A stretch of DNA of 64,000 nt from Tsukamurella sp. PLM1 (GTDB lineage Bacteria > Actinomycetota > Actinomycetes > Mycobacteriales > Mycobacteriaceae), in contig NZ_AP025688.1 in the NCBI RefSeq assembly GCF_023168325.1, positions 2,232,001 to 2,296,000 on the forward strand, read 5' to 3'. The position numbers and the translations under genes are program-made. Positions within the stretch are counted from its first letter, which is position 1; each line of letters begins with the position of its first letter. Below the pieces are notes generated by a model, which saw only the letters and a program-made list of their open reading frames with translations, ran no database searches and was not told the origin of the DNA. Shown here piece by piece: positions 37,897-50,493 of this stretch.

Positions 37897-38842
37897 ATGG
37901 CCGGAGGACTCGCTGCCCTGCTCGACGACATCGCCGCGTTGGCGCGCCTGGCCGCCGCGTCGGTCGACGACGTGGCCGCGGCCGCCGGGCGGGCGAGCGT
38001 CAAGGCCGCGGGCGTGGTCGTCGATGACACCGCGGTCACGCCGCGCTACGTGCAGGGGATCAAGCCCGAACGGGAGCTGAGCATCGTCGCGCGGATCGCC
38101 AAGGGCTCCCTGCGCAACAAGCTGATCTTCATCCTGCCCGCAATCCTGCTGCTGAGCTGGCTCGCCCCGTGGGCCCTCACGCCGATCCTCATGATCGGCG
38201 GTACGTACCTGTGCTTCGAGGGTGCCGAGAAGATCTGGGAGAAGGTCTCCGGCCACGGCGAGGTGGAGGCACCGTCGTCCTCCGACGGCAGCGCCGTCGA
38301 CGAGGACACCGTCGTGAGCGGCGCGATCCGCACCGACTTCATCCTCTCCGCGGAGATCATGGTGATCGCGATGAACGAGGTCGCGAACGAGACCCTCCTG
38401 TCGCGGGCGCTGATCCTGATCGTGGTCGCGCTCGTCATCACCGCCCTCGTTTACGGCGTCGTCGCCGCCATCGTCAAGATGGACGACGTGGGCCTCGCGC
38501 TGGCCGAGCGGCCGTCCGAGGCGAGCCGCCGCATCGGCACCGCGCTGGTCAAGGCGATGCCGAAGGCACTGGCGGTCCTCGCCAACGTCGGCATCGTCGC
38601 GATGTGCTGGGTGGGCGGGCACATCCTGCTCGTCGGGCTCGACGAGCTCGGCTGGCACTGGCCGTACTCCGTCGTTCACCACTTCGAGGAGTGGGCGCAC
38701 GACCTGATCGCGTCCATCGGCTCCGTCGGGATGGCTCGCGAACACCCTCGGCTCCGCGCTGTTCGGGCTCGCGGTGGGCGCCGTGGTCGTGGTGATCGTG
38801 CACCTGATCGGCAAGGTCCGCGGCGCCCCCGCCGAGCACTGA
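37897..38842 (+). CDS. DUF808 membrane protein (frameshifted at 3' end)
   Basis: A 314-residue inner-membrane protein of the DUF808 (YedI) family. It starts with MAGGLAALLDDIAALARLAA, then SVKAAGVVVDDTAVTPRYV, and contains the FEGAEKIWEK motif and several hydrophobic helices. The frame breaks at about 38728-38738 and resumes as LANTLGSALFGLAVG. Function unknown. Divergent from icd. Confidence 0.88.
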
Positions 38843-38843
38843 C

Positions 38844-39680
38844 CTATCGGACCGGCACCACGACCCGGGTCCGCAACTGCTCCTCGGGCACCGTCGACGG
38901 ATCGTTGAGGTAGATGTTGAAGTGATGCGTCGCCGGATCGCCCGGGGTGCGCGAGAGCTCGAGGCCGTGGGCGGAGACGTACGCGGTGATCAGTTCGTGC
39001 GCGCGCCCGATCGCTTGGGGGTACGGACCCGCGACGGTCGCCGTCACGACGCGGCGCTCCGGTGCGGAGAGCACCCCGAGCGGAGCCGCCGCCGCGGTGC
39101 CCTCCGGTACGGGCAGGAACACCGACTCGTCGACGTCGCTCTCGCGGAACTCGTCGTCGTGTTCGATGCAACCGCCGGGTTCGCCGCATACGATCCCCCG
39201 CTCCTGCAGAGCGGGAAGGAAGCGCTGCCACAGCAGCCCCTCGCCGGCGTAATCGGGAACCGTGTCTCGCAGATACACGATGGTCTGGGCCGGCAGCACG
39301 GTCAGTGCGGCGCGTTCCTGGGTGTCGGTCATGGTGGGCTCCTGGATGAGGGTGTCGATGAGGCGGAGCCGCAGCACTGCGTCGTCCACGGCCGCGGCGA
39401 GATCGAGGCGCTGCGCGCGCAGGGCCTCGTCGAACGCCGGGGTGCCGCGGACGGCCAGGAGGGCCCCGATGGCGGACACGCCGAATCCCACGTCCCGCAG
39501 CCGGCGGATCGCCGCCGCCTCGGAGAGCTGCGCCGGTGCGTACCGGCGGTAGCCGTTGCTCGCGTCGATGTCCGCGGGCACCAAGACGCCGTGCGCGTCG
39601 TAGTGGCGCAGCATGCGCACGCTGATCCGGCTCAGCGAGGAGAACCTGCCGATGGGAAGGAGATCCGGGGTGTCGGTCAC
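38844..39680 (-). CDS. MerR-family regulator with GyrI-like effector domain
   Basis: An intact BmrR-type regulator of about 278 residues. The MerR helix-turn-helix lies at residues 7-60 (IGRFSSLSRISVRMLRHYDAHGVL, NGYRRYAPAQLSEA), followed by a dimerisation helix and a C-terminal GyrI-like drug-binding domain. Such proteins activate multidrug-response genes on binding lipophilic cations. The GTG at 39680 is the likely start. It overlaps nothing; the DUF808 gene converges two bases away. Confidence 0.88.
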   Translation of the reverse strand: MTDTPDLLPIGRFSSLSRISVRMLRHYDAHGVLVPADIDASNGYRRYAPAQLSEAAAIRRLRDVGFGVSAIGALLAVRGTPAFDEALRAQRLDLAAAVDDAVLRLRLIDTLIQEPTMTDTQERAALTVLPAQTIVYLRDTVPDYAGEGLLWQRFLPALQERGIVCGEPGGCIEHDDEFRESDVDESVFLPVPEGTAAAAPLGVLSAPERRVVTATVAGPYPQAIGRAHELITAYVSAHGLELSRTPGDPATHHFNIYLNDPSTVPEEQLRTRVVVPVR

Positions 39681-39726
39681 GGACTCCACACTGTCGCCTG
39701 ACACCGTGAGGGTCAAGGCGCGATCG

Positions 39727-40417
39727 CTAGGCGCAGTGCGCACCGGCGCGGGCGGCACCGTCGGCGAGGAGGAACTGGGCCGAACAGTACGTCGCCATCA
39801 CGGCGCCCTCGAGCCAGGCGGGCGGGTCGGCGAGGACGAACTTGCGCAGGCCCAGGATCGAATCGCTGAGCAGGAACAGCCCCGCCCCCGCGAGAGTGGC
39901 GCGGCGCGCACCCGCAGGATCTGCGGGCCGAGCACGGTCGCCGCCGCGGCGGTACCGCGAGGAGGGCGGAGTAGCCGGCGAGGACCGGGGCGAGGAGGGG
40001 TTCTGTCCGGTACGCGGCCACCAGCGTCCGCGGGGCGCCCACCGCCCACAGGGCCTCGACGGTGGCCGGACGCGCGAGCGACGCGGCGGGGTCGCGCTCG
40101 GCCAGGAGCCCGGTGATGTAGGCGGCGTGGCCCGTCGCGAACGCCGAGGCACCGAGCGCGAAGTGCCGCGGCTCGTCGCCGAGGAGGGCGACGTCGCCCA
40201 CCCAGCCGGCGGCCTGACCGGCGAGCGTCGTGCGTCGCAGCGGCGACCGCCGGGCCCGCGGGTCGGCGGCGAACGACGCGGCGAGCACCGGGAGCAGCAG
40301 CGGCTTGGTGTACCGCCGCGCGCGATGCCGCGCTGGCCGCGACGACGCCGAGAGCGTCGTGTCCACGGCGGCGAGGGCGGCGTAGGCGAGCTTGAGGACG
40401 GTGGCGGCACGAGTCAC
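39727..40417 (-). CDS. YhhN-family membrane protein (lysoplasmalogenase-like, frameshifted)
   Basis: A seven- to eight-helix membrane protein of the YhhN/TMEM86 family, whose characterised members hydrolyse lysoplasmalogen. Motifs are YTKPLLLPVLAASF, GDVALLGDEPRHFALGASAF and LFLLSDSILGLRKF, with the conserved Asp residues of the family. Two frame breaks are needed, near 39955 and 39900. Plasmalogens are not expected in an aerobic actinobacterium, so the substrate is probably different. Confidence 0.82.
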
Positions 40418-40453
40418 CGCGTCAATCTAGCCGTCGGTCCGTAGGCTCGGGCC

Positions 40454-41774
40454 GTGAGCACCGATACCGTCGGCCCATCGGCCTTCGTCACCGACAACCC
40501 CGCGGAGGGCCGCATCCGGATCCCCCGCGATCTGGACTCGGTCACCGATCGCGGCCCCGAGGACCATGGCGAGGTGGACCCGCGTGCGGTCGAGCGGGTG
40601 GCTCGCGGCGCGGTCGTGGTACGCGGCGGGAATGCAGCCCGCGATCCAGGTGTGCGTGCGCCGGGGCGGCCGCGTCGTGCTCAACCGAGCGATCGGGCAC
40701 GCTCGCGGCAACGGCCCCGTCTTCGGACCGGGCCGGGCGGCACCGTCGCGGCCGGAACCGCGCGAGAGCGCCGAACCGGTACCGGTCACCGTCGACACCC
40801 CGTTCTGCACGTACTCCACCGCCAAGGGCGTGGCGGTCACGGTGCTGCACCGATTGATCGAGCGGGGCGACCTCGCGCTCGATGCCCGGGTCGCCGACTA
40901 CATGCCCGAGTTCACCAGCGACGGCAAGGACCGGATCACGGTGCGGCACGTGCTGACCCACAGCGCGGGGATCCCGATCAACACCGGACCCAAGCCGGAC
41001 CTGCGGCGGTCCGAGGACAGCGAGTACACGCGCGCGATGCTCGCGGGCATCAAGCCCGTCTACTCCCCTGGCCGGCTGCACTTCTACCACGCGCTGACCT
41101 GGGGCCCGCTGGTCCGCGAGCTGGTCCTCGCCGCCACCGGGCGCACGATCCGCGACATCGCCGCCTCGGAGATCCTGGGCCCGTTGGGCTTCCGGTGGAC
41201 GAACTTCGAGTGGCACCGACGACGTGCCCGCCGTGGGCCTGAGCTACGCCACGGGTACACCCGCGCCGCCCGCGATCGAGGCCGCGTTCCGGAAGGTGGT
41301 CGGCGGCACCATGCAGCAGATCGTCCCGATGTCGAACTCGCCGCAGTTCCTGACCGGGATCGTCCCGTCGTCGAATCTGGTGTCCAACGCGGCGGAACTG
41401 TCGCGGTTCGCCGAGATCCTCCGGCGCGGCGGGGAGCTCGACGGCGTCCGCGTGCTCCGCCCGGAGACGCTCGCCGCGGCCACGCGGCAGGCCCGGCGCC
41501 TCCGGCCGGACTTCGCGACGGCGGCGCGCCGCTGCGCTGGGGAACGGGCTACATGCTCGGGTCCGAGCGCTTCGGTCCGTTCGGTCGCCACGCGCCGAAC
41601 GCCTTCGGGCACACGGGGCTGACGGAGATCGCCATGTGGGCCGACCCGGACCGCGACCTCGCCGCAGCGGTGGTGTCGAGCGGCAAGCCCGGCGGGCACC
41701 CCGAGGCGCGCCGGTACCCCGCGCTGCTCGACGCGATCGCCCGCGAGTTCGGCACCGGAAATCGGCGTCGATAG
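40454..41774 (+). CDS. Beta-lactamase-fold serine hydrolase (frameshifted)
   Basis: A class-C-beta-lactamase-like esterase, about 440 residues. The nucleophile motif is STAKG (SxxK) in [12 protein letters not shown], and YHALTWGP holds the Tyr of the YxN-equivalent motif. [10 protein letters not shown] near the C-terminus takes the place of the KTG motif. Similar actinobacterial proteins are lipases or esterases (LipE/LipL-like). Three frame breaks are needed, near 40575-40600, 41215 and 41525. Confidence 0.82.
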
Positions 41775-41824
41775 GCAGTTCCTACCGGACCGATAGGCCC
41801 GTCTACCACGACTTTCCTCGATAA

Positions 41825-44293
<2,469 letters not shown>

Positions 44294-44306
44294 TAGGCTC
44301 ACCGCC

Positions 44307-45075
44307 ATGCCGTACTTCGACCGGGTCGCCTCGACTGCGTTCCGCCCCACCGAACACGTCTCCGGCGGATGGAACACCGCCGAGCAGCACATCGCTCCCC
44401 CGATGGGGCTACTCGCCCACGAGGTGGAACGCGACCGCGACGCCCGGCGCCCAGGGGACGGGCTGCGCATCGCGCGCCTGTCGTACGACATCCTCGGCAC
44501 GCTGCCGATGGACGTGGTCGACGTCGACGTCCGGATGATCCGCCCCGGGCGCACCATCGAACTCGTCGAGGCCACCCTGAGCCACGGTGGTCGCCCCGCC
44601 CTCGTCCTCCGCGCGTGGCTGCTCGACGAGCGGGAGACCGCCGCGATCGCCGGCACCGAGTTCGACCCCTCCCGCCGGCCTCCGAGATGCCGGAATGGAG
44701 TCCCAGCACCGTCTGGCCCGGGGATACATCGCCTCCACCGCGCGCGCCGGGTGCAAACGCGCCCCGGACGCGCCGCCTACTGGGTGCACTCGGACGTCCC
44801 GCTCCTCGATGACGAACCGTCGGCCCGTCGCCCGGGCGGCCAGATTCTTCGACATCGCGAACGGGATGACGCCCCGCTTCGGTCCCGCGGACGTGGCGTA
44901 CCCGAACCTCGACCTGACGGCCCACCTGTTTCGCGAGCCCGTCGGCGACGGACTGGGATTCGACACGCGCGTCTCGACCGGCCCGAACGGGGTCGGGCTC
45001 ACGAGTTCGGTCATATACGACAGCACCGGGCCGATCGGAACGGTGAATCAGATACAAACCGTGCGTCCCCGCTGA
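44307..45075 (+). CDS. Thioesterase-fold acyl-CoA-binding protein (frameshifted)
   Basis: A TesB-like double hot-dog protein of about 255 residues. Recognisable parts are GGWNTAEQHIAPPMGLLAHEVE at the N-terminus, LSYDILGTLPMDVVDVDVRMIRPGRTIELVEATL in the first hot dog, and LTAHLFREPVGDGLGFDTRVSTGPNGVGLTSSVIYD near the end. These are typical of the thioesterase family of mycobacteria. Four frame breaks are needed between 44665 and 44850, the densest cluster in the window. Probable acyl-CoA hydrolase. Confidence 0.8.
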
Positions 45076-45137
45076 AAATCACTCAATAGTGTGGTTACAT
45101 ACCGGGCGTTCAATTCACCCTGTCGAAGGGAGTTCAC

Positions 45138-45785
45138 ATGAATACTCGGATCACACGGACGCTCGGTGCAGTAGCCGCCGCCGTCGCGCTGACCGCCGGA
45201 TTGACCGCATGCAACGAAGCCAAGGATGCGGCGAGCGACGCCACCGCGGCCGCAGGCAGCGCAGCGAGCGACGCGACCGCCGCCGCAGGCAGCGCGGCGA
45301 GCGACGCGACGGCCGCCGCGGGCAGCGCGGCCGCCGGCGCCACGGGCGGGGCTAACGGCGCGGGTGCCAGCGGCGCCAACGGTGCGGGCGGCGCCGGCTC
45401 CGAGTCGAAGCCGGCAGTTCCCTCGACGAAGATCGCCACACCGGGTGGCACCGAGGTCACGCTGACCGACGCGCCGATCGTCGCCGAGTACGCGAAGTAC
45501 GGCTACGAGAAGGGCTACCTGGGCGCCCCGCTCGGCCCCGTCTCGCCACTGCCGGACGGCAAGGGCAAGTACCTGACCCTCAAGGGCGGGACGATCTACT
45601 GGTCGCAGGCATCGGGCGCGCACGTCGTGCACGGCGTGATCGGCGACAAGTGGGGCGAGGCCGGCCACGAGACCGGCAAGCTGGGCTACCCCACCAGCGA
45701 CGAGACCGCGGAGAACGGCGCCATCAAGCAGACCTTCCAGAACGGGACGATCACGTTCCGCGACGGTAAGGCCACCGTCTCCTAG
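45138..45785 (+). CDS. LGFP-repeat lipoprotein
   Basis: A 215-residue wall lipoprotein. The signal ends in LTAGLTACNE (lipobox). An Ala/Ser/Thr-rich stretch with three exact 11-residue repeats (residues 32-64) forms a flexible spacer. The C-terminal domain holds LGFP repeats (YLGAPLGPVSPL, LGYPTSDE), modules thought to bind the mycolyl-arabinogalactan wall of corynebacteria and relatives. Intact, with a strong terminator behind it. A role in wall anchoring is inferred. Confidence 0.88.
   Translation: MNTRITRTLGAVAAAVALTAGLTACNEAKDAASDATAAAGSAASDATAAAGSAASDATAAAGSAAAGATGGANGAGASGANGAGGAGSESKPAVPSTKIATPGGTEVTLTDAPIVAEYAKYGYEKGYLGAPLGPVSPLPDGKGKYLTLKGGTIYWSQASGAHVVHGVIGDKWGEAGHETGKLGYPTSDETAENGAIKQTFQNGTITFRDGKATVS
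45231..45329 (+). repeat. Three 33-bp tandem repeats inside the LGFP lipoprotein gene
   Basis: Each unit encodes ASDATAAAGSA. The copies differ only at a few third codon positions. Such a repeat can change length by slippage and so vary the spacer of the lipoprotein. Confidence 0.85.
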
Positions 45786-45802
45786 GACGCCTGCCCCACC
45801 GA

Positions 45803-45868
45803 AGGGCGCCGCCCGTCGATGATCACCGTTCGTGCCGCCGGCACGATCGCATCGGGGCGGCGCCCTTT
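45803..45868. terminator. Terminator after the LGFP lipoprotein
   Basis: A 13-bp perfect stem (AAGGGCGCCGCCC and its complement) enclosing about 40 bases that themselves contain GTGCCGCCGGCAC, and ending in a TTTC run. Confidence 0.8.
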
Positions 45869-45899
45869 CGCGTCCCGACCGGGGACACCCGCCGCGGGC

Positions 45900-46280
45900 T
45901 CAGGCGCGGCGGATCGATCCCGGGCGGCACCACGGCCCGGGCCCGGGCGGGCGCTCGGCCGACACCCCGCGCAGTTCGACGGTGAGCCGCGGTTCGGTGA
46001 CGACGGCCGCCTCGCCGGGGCCGAACCCCGCCGCGCAGCGACACGCGCCGCCGTGCTCGCGGACCGCCGCCGACAGTGAATCCACTGTCGCGAACGTGGA
46101 TTTCGTCATGCACGAGTATGAGAACTTGATCGCGAACCGGTCTTCGACGGTCAGCATCACATTCACTGCGGTGTGCGACGTGAGCCCCAGCGCGTACAGG
46201 TCGTCGTCGCCCGCAACCGTCTCGATCGCCACGGACAACCGTCCGTGACGGGCCGCGATCCGGCGAATCGCCTGGTCCAC
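45900..46280 (-). CDS. Acyl/aminoacyl carrier protein
   Basis: A carrier protein with the phosphopantetheine-attachment motif YALGLTSHTAV, in which Ser is the attachment site, preceded by AIRRIAARHGRLSVAIETVAGDDDL and followed by NVMLTVEDRFAIKFSYSCMTKSTFATVDSL. The start is a GTG 8 bases after a GGAGGGG ribosome-binding site. Usual carrier proteins end shortly after the last helix (SAAVREHGGA); here the frame continues to 45900 with a Cys/Gly/Pro-rich tail, which may be a frameshift artefact. It is divergent from the ligase gene at 46413, which probably charges it. Confidence 0.85.
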   Translation of the reverse strand: MDQAIRRIAARHGRLSVAIETVAGDDDLYALGLTSHTAVNVMLTVEDRFAIKFSYSCMTKSTFATVDSLSAAVREHGGACRCAAGFGPGEAAVVTEPRLTVELRGVSAERPPGPGPWCRPGSIRRA

Positions 46281-46412
46281 GACATCCCCTCCGCTGCGAC
46301 GCTCCGACCCGCTCCACACTTTGCGTTCGCGATCCGGGCGGCGCCGTAGTTCACCCTATCCTGGTAACGTGTTGCAGTGACGGCAGCTCTGTACCCGGGG
46401 AGGTGAGGCGGA

Positions 46413-47364
46413 ATGACCCAGGCCACGACAACGCGTGCGCTCGACAGTGCTGACCTGCACGAGCGCCATCGCGAGTTCCGCGCAGCCCTGTTCGACGCCG
46501 GTCACCTGGTCCCGACCGGGGTGGACGGGGTGTACGGGCGCGGGGCGGAGTTCGAGCGCCTCACCCAGCGGATCGACGCGCTGATCTCCGCCACCGTGGC
46601 CTCGGTGCACGGCGGCGCTGCCACGGTCCTGGCGTTCCCCCTGTCATGCCGCGCGAGAACCTCGACCGCACCGACTACGTCGCGTCGTTCCCTCAGCTCA
46701 GCGCCGCAGTGTCCACGTACACCGGGGCGACGCCGAGCACCGCCTGCTGCTCGCCGGCCGGGATGCCGGGCACGACTGGGGCGGTCACTTCCACGCGAGC
46801 GAGGTCGCGCTCGTCCCGTCCGCATGCCACTCCGTGTACCCCACGCTGGCCGGCGAGCTGCCGCGCGACGGCGCCTGGGTGGACGTCACGGGCCACTGCT
46901 ACCGCCATGAACCGTCGGTCGATCCCGCCCGGCTGCAGTCCTTCCGGATGCACGAGGTCGTGCGGGTCGGATCGGACCGTGCCGCGATCGCGCACCGCGA
47001 CAGCTGGGCGGCCCGCGCCGCCGGACTCCTCACCGGGCTCGGTCTCGACGTGCGACGGGTCGCGGCCACGGACCCGTTCTTCGGCCGGGCGGGCCGTCTG
47101 CTCGCCGCCGACCAGTCCGCCGACGACCTCAAGAGCGAGCTGATCGTGCCGCTCTACGGCGAGGATCTGCCCGGCGTCGCGGTGGCGTCCAGCAACTACC
47201 ATCGCGACCACTTCGGAACCCGGTTCGGCATCACCACGGTGGACGGCGCCCCCGCCCACAGCTCCTGCCTCGGATTCGGGATCGAACGGATCGCCCTCGC
47301 GCTGCTCGCCGCTCACGGCCTCGACCGCTCCGCCTGGCCCGACGCGGTCGACGCCCGGTTGTGA
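46413..47364 (+). CDS. Amino acid:[carrier protein] ligase (seryl-tRNA synthetase-like, frameshifted)
   Basis: A homologue of the catalytic core of atypical seryl-tRNA synthetases that transfers an activated amino acid to a carrier protein instead of tRNA. Zinc and active-site residues appear in VTGHCYRHEPS and in SSCLGFGIERIALAL; LQSFRMHEVVRVG is the class II motif 2 region. No tRNA-binding arm is present. Two frame breaks are needed, near 46640-46650 and 46730-46740. Known enzymes use Gly or Ala; the specificity here is not predictable. It faces the carrier-protein gene across 130 bp. Confidence 0.87.
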
Positions 47365-47395
47365 CCGCGCCCCGAGTCCACCCGACGGGGCGCGG
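47365..47395. terminator. Terminator after the carrier-protein ligase
   Basis: A perfect 10-bp stem, CCGCGCCCCG and CGGGGCGCGG, with an 11-base loop, beginning one base after the stop codon. No T run follows. Confidence 0.7.
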
Positions 47396-47542
47396 TGGCC
47401 GGGATCACGCGCGGGCGGGCTGAACCGCGATTTCGCGGATCTGTTCGCCGCCCTGCCCGCCCGTTCGGTCCCGCGCCCCGCGGTGCCGGGCTGATCACGC
47501 ACTCCACGGACCGCGGCTGGGGCTATCAGCGCGCGGGCCGGC

Positions 47543-48781
47543 TCAAGGCGCTGTGTCAGACCGGCTGCCAGGGCGCGTCACGGTGTAGGCGAGAGCGCCC
47601 GCCGCGAGGACGATCATGCCCACGGACACCGCGCCCGCGGGCAGCGACAGCGCGACCGACAGACATCCGGCCAGCCCGACCGCCGGCACGACGCGCGACG
47701 TCCACGCGGTGGACAGGGTCCACGCCGACGCGTTGGCCACCGCGTAGTAGACCAGGACCGCGAACGAGGAGAACCCGATCGCCGACCGCAGGTCGACCAT
47801 CGCCGCCGCAACCGCGACGACGGCGCCGACCGCGAGCTCGGCGCGCACCGGGACTCCGCGCCGAGCGTCGACCGCGGCAAGCGGCCGGGGCAGGTGCCCG
47901 TCGCGCGCCATCGCCAGCGTGGTGCGCGAGACCCCCAGGACGAGCGCGAGGAGCGAGCCGATCGCCGCCACGCAGGCCGCGACGGTGACGAACGCGGCGG
48001 GGAACCCCACAGCCCGTGCGGCGTCGGCGACCGGCGCTCCCGCAGCCGCGAGTCCCGCCGGGCCGAGGGCCGCGAGGAGCGCGAACCCCAGCACGGCGTA
48101 GACCACGAGGGTCGCCGCCAGCGCCGTGAAGATCGCACGCGGCAGCGTCCGCTGCGGATCGCGGACCTCCTCACCGAGCGTCGCGATCCGGGCGTAGCCG
48201 GCGAACGCGAAGAACAGCAGGCCCGCGGCCTGGAGAACACCGAACGGGCCGCCGGCGGCACCGTCGAGCACCCGGGACGCGTCGGCGCCGCCGGAGGTGA
48301 ACGCAGCGACCGCGACGGCGGCCAGCACCGCGACCACCAGGGCCACGGCGATCCGCGCGGCGCGCGCCGACCGCTCGACCCCGCACAGGTTGAGCGCGGT
48401 GATGGCCATGACCGCACCCACCGCGACGGCGTGCGTGTGCTGCGGCCAGGCGTAATGCCCCACGGTCAGCGCCATGGCCGCGCAGGAGGCCGATTTCCCG
48501 ACCACGAAGCTCCACCCCGCGAGGTGTCCCCAGAACGGGCCCAGTCGCTCGCGGCCGTACACGTACGTGCCGCCCGACCGCGGGTACAACGCCGCGAGCC
48601 GGGCGGAGCTGCTCGCGTTGCAATAGGCCACGACGGCGGCGACGGCCAGGCCCGCGAGCAGCGCCGACCCCGCAGCCGCCGCCGCGGGCCCGAACGCCGC
48701 GAACACACCCGCGCCGATCATCGCCGAGAGACCGACGGCGACCGCGTCGCCGACGCCGAGCGTCCGACGGAGCTCGGTCAC
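47543..48781 (-). CDS. APC-superfamily amino acid permease
   Basis: A 412-residue amino acid/polyamine transporter with 11-12 hydrophobic helices, intact. The substrate-binding signature GLSAMIGAGVFAAFGPAAAAAGS is in helix 1, then SGGTYVYGRERLGPFWGHLAGW and FFAFAGYARIATLGEEVRDPQRTLPRAI in helices 3 and 6. The start is a GTG whose GTGA overlaps the SRPBCC stop, so they are co-translated. Substrate unknown. Between 47396 and 47540 I find no gene. Confidence 0.9.
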   Translation of the reverse strand: MTELRRTLGVGDAVAVGLSAMIGAGVFAAFGPAAAAAGSALLAGLAVAAVVAYCNASSSARLAALYPRSGGTYVYGRERLGPFWGHLAGWSFVVGKSASCAAMALTVGHYAWPQHTHAVAVGAVMAITALNLCGVERSARAARIAVALVVAVLAAVAVAAFTSGGADASRVLDGAAGGPFGVLQAAGLLFFAFAGYARIATLGEEVRDPQRTLPRAIFTALAATLVVYAVLGFALLAALGPAGLAAAGAPVADAARAVGFPAAFVTVAACVAAIGSLLALVLGVSRTTLAMARDGHLPRPLAAVDARRGVPVRAELAVGAVVAVAAAMVDLRSAIGFSSFAVLVYYAVANASAWTLSTAWTSRVVPAVGLAGCLSVALSLPAGAVSVGMIVLAAGALAYTVTRPGSRSDTAP

Positions 48782-49236
48782 CGGCCCTCGGTCAGCGCGG
48801 CCAGCCGGTCCAGGGAGGCGGCCAGACGGTCCGCGGTGGTCGCGCGGGCACGCGGGAGACGCTGCTCGTCCCGCAGATCGGTCCAGTCGTAGGTGTGCGT
48901 GACGCGGGTACCGCCGTCCGGCAGCGGCGAGAGCTCCCACCGCCAGAGATGCCCGGGCGCCGGCTCGCCGACGGGCGCCGGCAGCCAGGCGATGCGTCGG
49001 CCCTCCTCGAACTCGGTGACCCGGTTCTCGCGGACCTGCTCGTTGGTCAAGCGCATCCGGAACACGTCGCCGATCGCCCGGACCCGTTGCCCCTCGGGGG
49101 CGGCGTCGAGATTGTCGTTGCCGTCCCATTCCGGCTGCCGCGCGGGATCCGCGATCAACTCGAACAGCAGGTCCGCCGGCGCCGCGATGTCGCGGGAGGC
49201 GGAGACGGTGCGGGGGATTCCGATGCGCTCACCCAC
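48778..49236 (-). CDS. SRPBCC-family (START-like) protein
   Basis: A 152-residue helix-grip protein of the polyketide cyclase/SRPBCC superfamily. It starts with VSASRDIAAPADLLFELIADPARQPEWDG and has the beta strand motif GHLWRWELSPLPDGGTRVTHTYDWTDL. These proteins bind hydrophobic ligands; the ligand is unknown. It is the first gene of a pair with the APC permease. Intact. Confidence 0.85.
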   Translation of the reverse strand: MGERIGIPRTVSASRDIAAPADLLFELIADPARQPEWDGNDNLDAAPEGQRVRAIGDVFRMRLTNEQVRENRVTEFEEGRRIAWLPAPVGEPAPGHLWRWELSPLPDGGTRVTHTYDWTDLRDEQRLPRARATTADRLAASLDRLAALTEGR

Positions 49237-49330
49237 TCATCGAACCAGGAGACCCGCTTCGCGCACCCCCGCCCAGCCAGCCCTCGGGCGAGCGCCGGTC
49301 GCGCAGCGCCGGCCGGTTATTCTCGGATGT

Positions 49331-50493
49331 ATGAAAGCAGTCGTGTGCACCGAGGGCCAGCTGACCGTCGAAGACCTGCCCGCCCTGAGCCCCGCGCGTG
49401 GCCAGGTACTCCTCAACGTGACCCGCACGGGGATCTGCGGGTCCGACCTGCATGCCCGGCACCACGCGGACCTGGTCTCCGACCTCGCCGCGAAGGCCGG
49501 CTACCCCGACGCGCTGCGCATGAACCAGAAGATCGTCATGGGCCACGAGTTCGTGGGCACGGTCGCCGAGTACGGACCCGGCTGCCGCAAGCGCTGGGCC
49601 GAGGGCACCCGCGTCGTCGCGCTGCCCACCGTCATGGTCGGCAGTGAGCCGCAGCTCGTGGGCCTGTCGGAGCGGGCCCCGGGGTCGTACGCCGAGCAGG
49701 TGCTCGTCCAGGAGTCGATGACGATGCCGGTTCCCGGCAAACTGTCCGACGAGGAGGCCGCGCTCACCGAGCCGATGGCCGTGGCCTGGCACGCGGTGCG
49801 CCGCGCCGAAGTGGGCCGCGGGAGGCCGGCGATCGTGATCGGCTGCGGCCCCATCGGCCTCGCGGTGATCTCGATGCTCCGCGCCTCCGGGGTGAAGAGG
49901 ATCATCGCCAGTGACTTCGCCCGGCCGCCGGGCGCTGGCGAAGCAGATGGGCGCGCACGTGGTCGTGGATCCGCGCGAGCAGCAGCCGTGGGACGCCTAC
50001 GAGCAGCCCCGCAACGAGATCCGCAGGGCCAGCGACCTGTTCAAGATGGGCGTGAGCACGATGGACAAGCTCACGCTCGTCCCCGGGCCCTCCCCTGGTG
50101 GCACGTGTTCCGCCTCGCCGATAAGATCGGCGAGACCCCCTCGGGCCCTGTGGTGTTCGAGTGCGTCGGGGTGCCGGGGATGATCAACTCGATCATCGAG
50201 GCAGCGCCGCTGCGCACCCGGGTGATCGTGGTGGGCGTCTGCATGGAGCCCGACACGTTCATGCCCGCGCTCGCCGGCAACAAGGAGATCGACCTGAGGT
50301 TCGTCTTCGGATACGACCCCGGCGAGTTCCACGACACGCTCCACATGATGGCGGACGGCAAGGTCGACGTGAGGCCGCTGGTCACGGGCACCGTCGGACT
50401 GGGCGGGGTGAGCGCGGCGTTCGACGCCCTGGGTGACCCCGAGGTGCACGCCAAGATCCTCATCGACCCTCGAGCACGGCGACGGCGCCCTGA
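49331..50493 (+). CDS. Zinc-dependent MDR dehydrogenase (frameshifted)
   Basis: A medium-chain dehydrogenase of about 388 residues. The catalytic zinc ligands are in GICGSDLHARHH and GHEFVGTV. The cofactor motif is VIGCGPIGLAVISML. There is no structural-zinc cysteine lobe; an unusually acidic/basic insert (AYEQPRNEIRRASDLFKMGVSTMDKL) follows the Rossmann fold. Three breaks are needed, near 49925, 50090 and 50468. The last one would give the ending IDPSSTATAP. Substrate unknown. Confidence 0.85.

Noticed and set aside
45900..47364. Start of a non-ribosomal peptide or polyketide cluster
   Set aside because: Only a carrier protein and a ligase are present; there is no adenylation, condensation, ketosynthase or acyltransferase domain nearby.
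47396..47540. A possible small gene between the ligase terminator and the APC permease
   Set aside because: The frames are short, interrupted and without a ribosome-binding site; the only clear structure is the terminator just before it.
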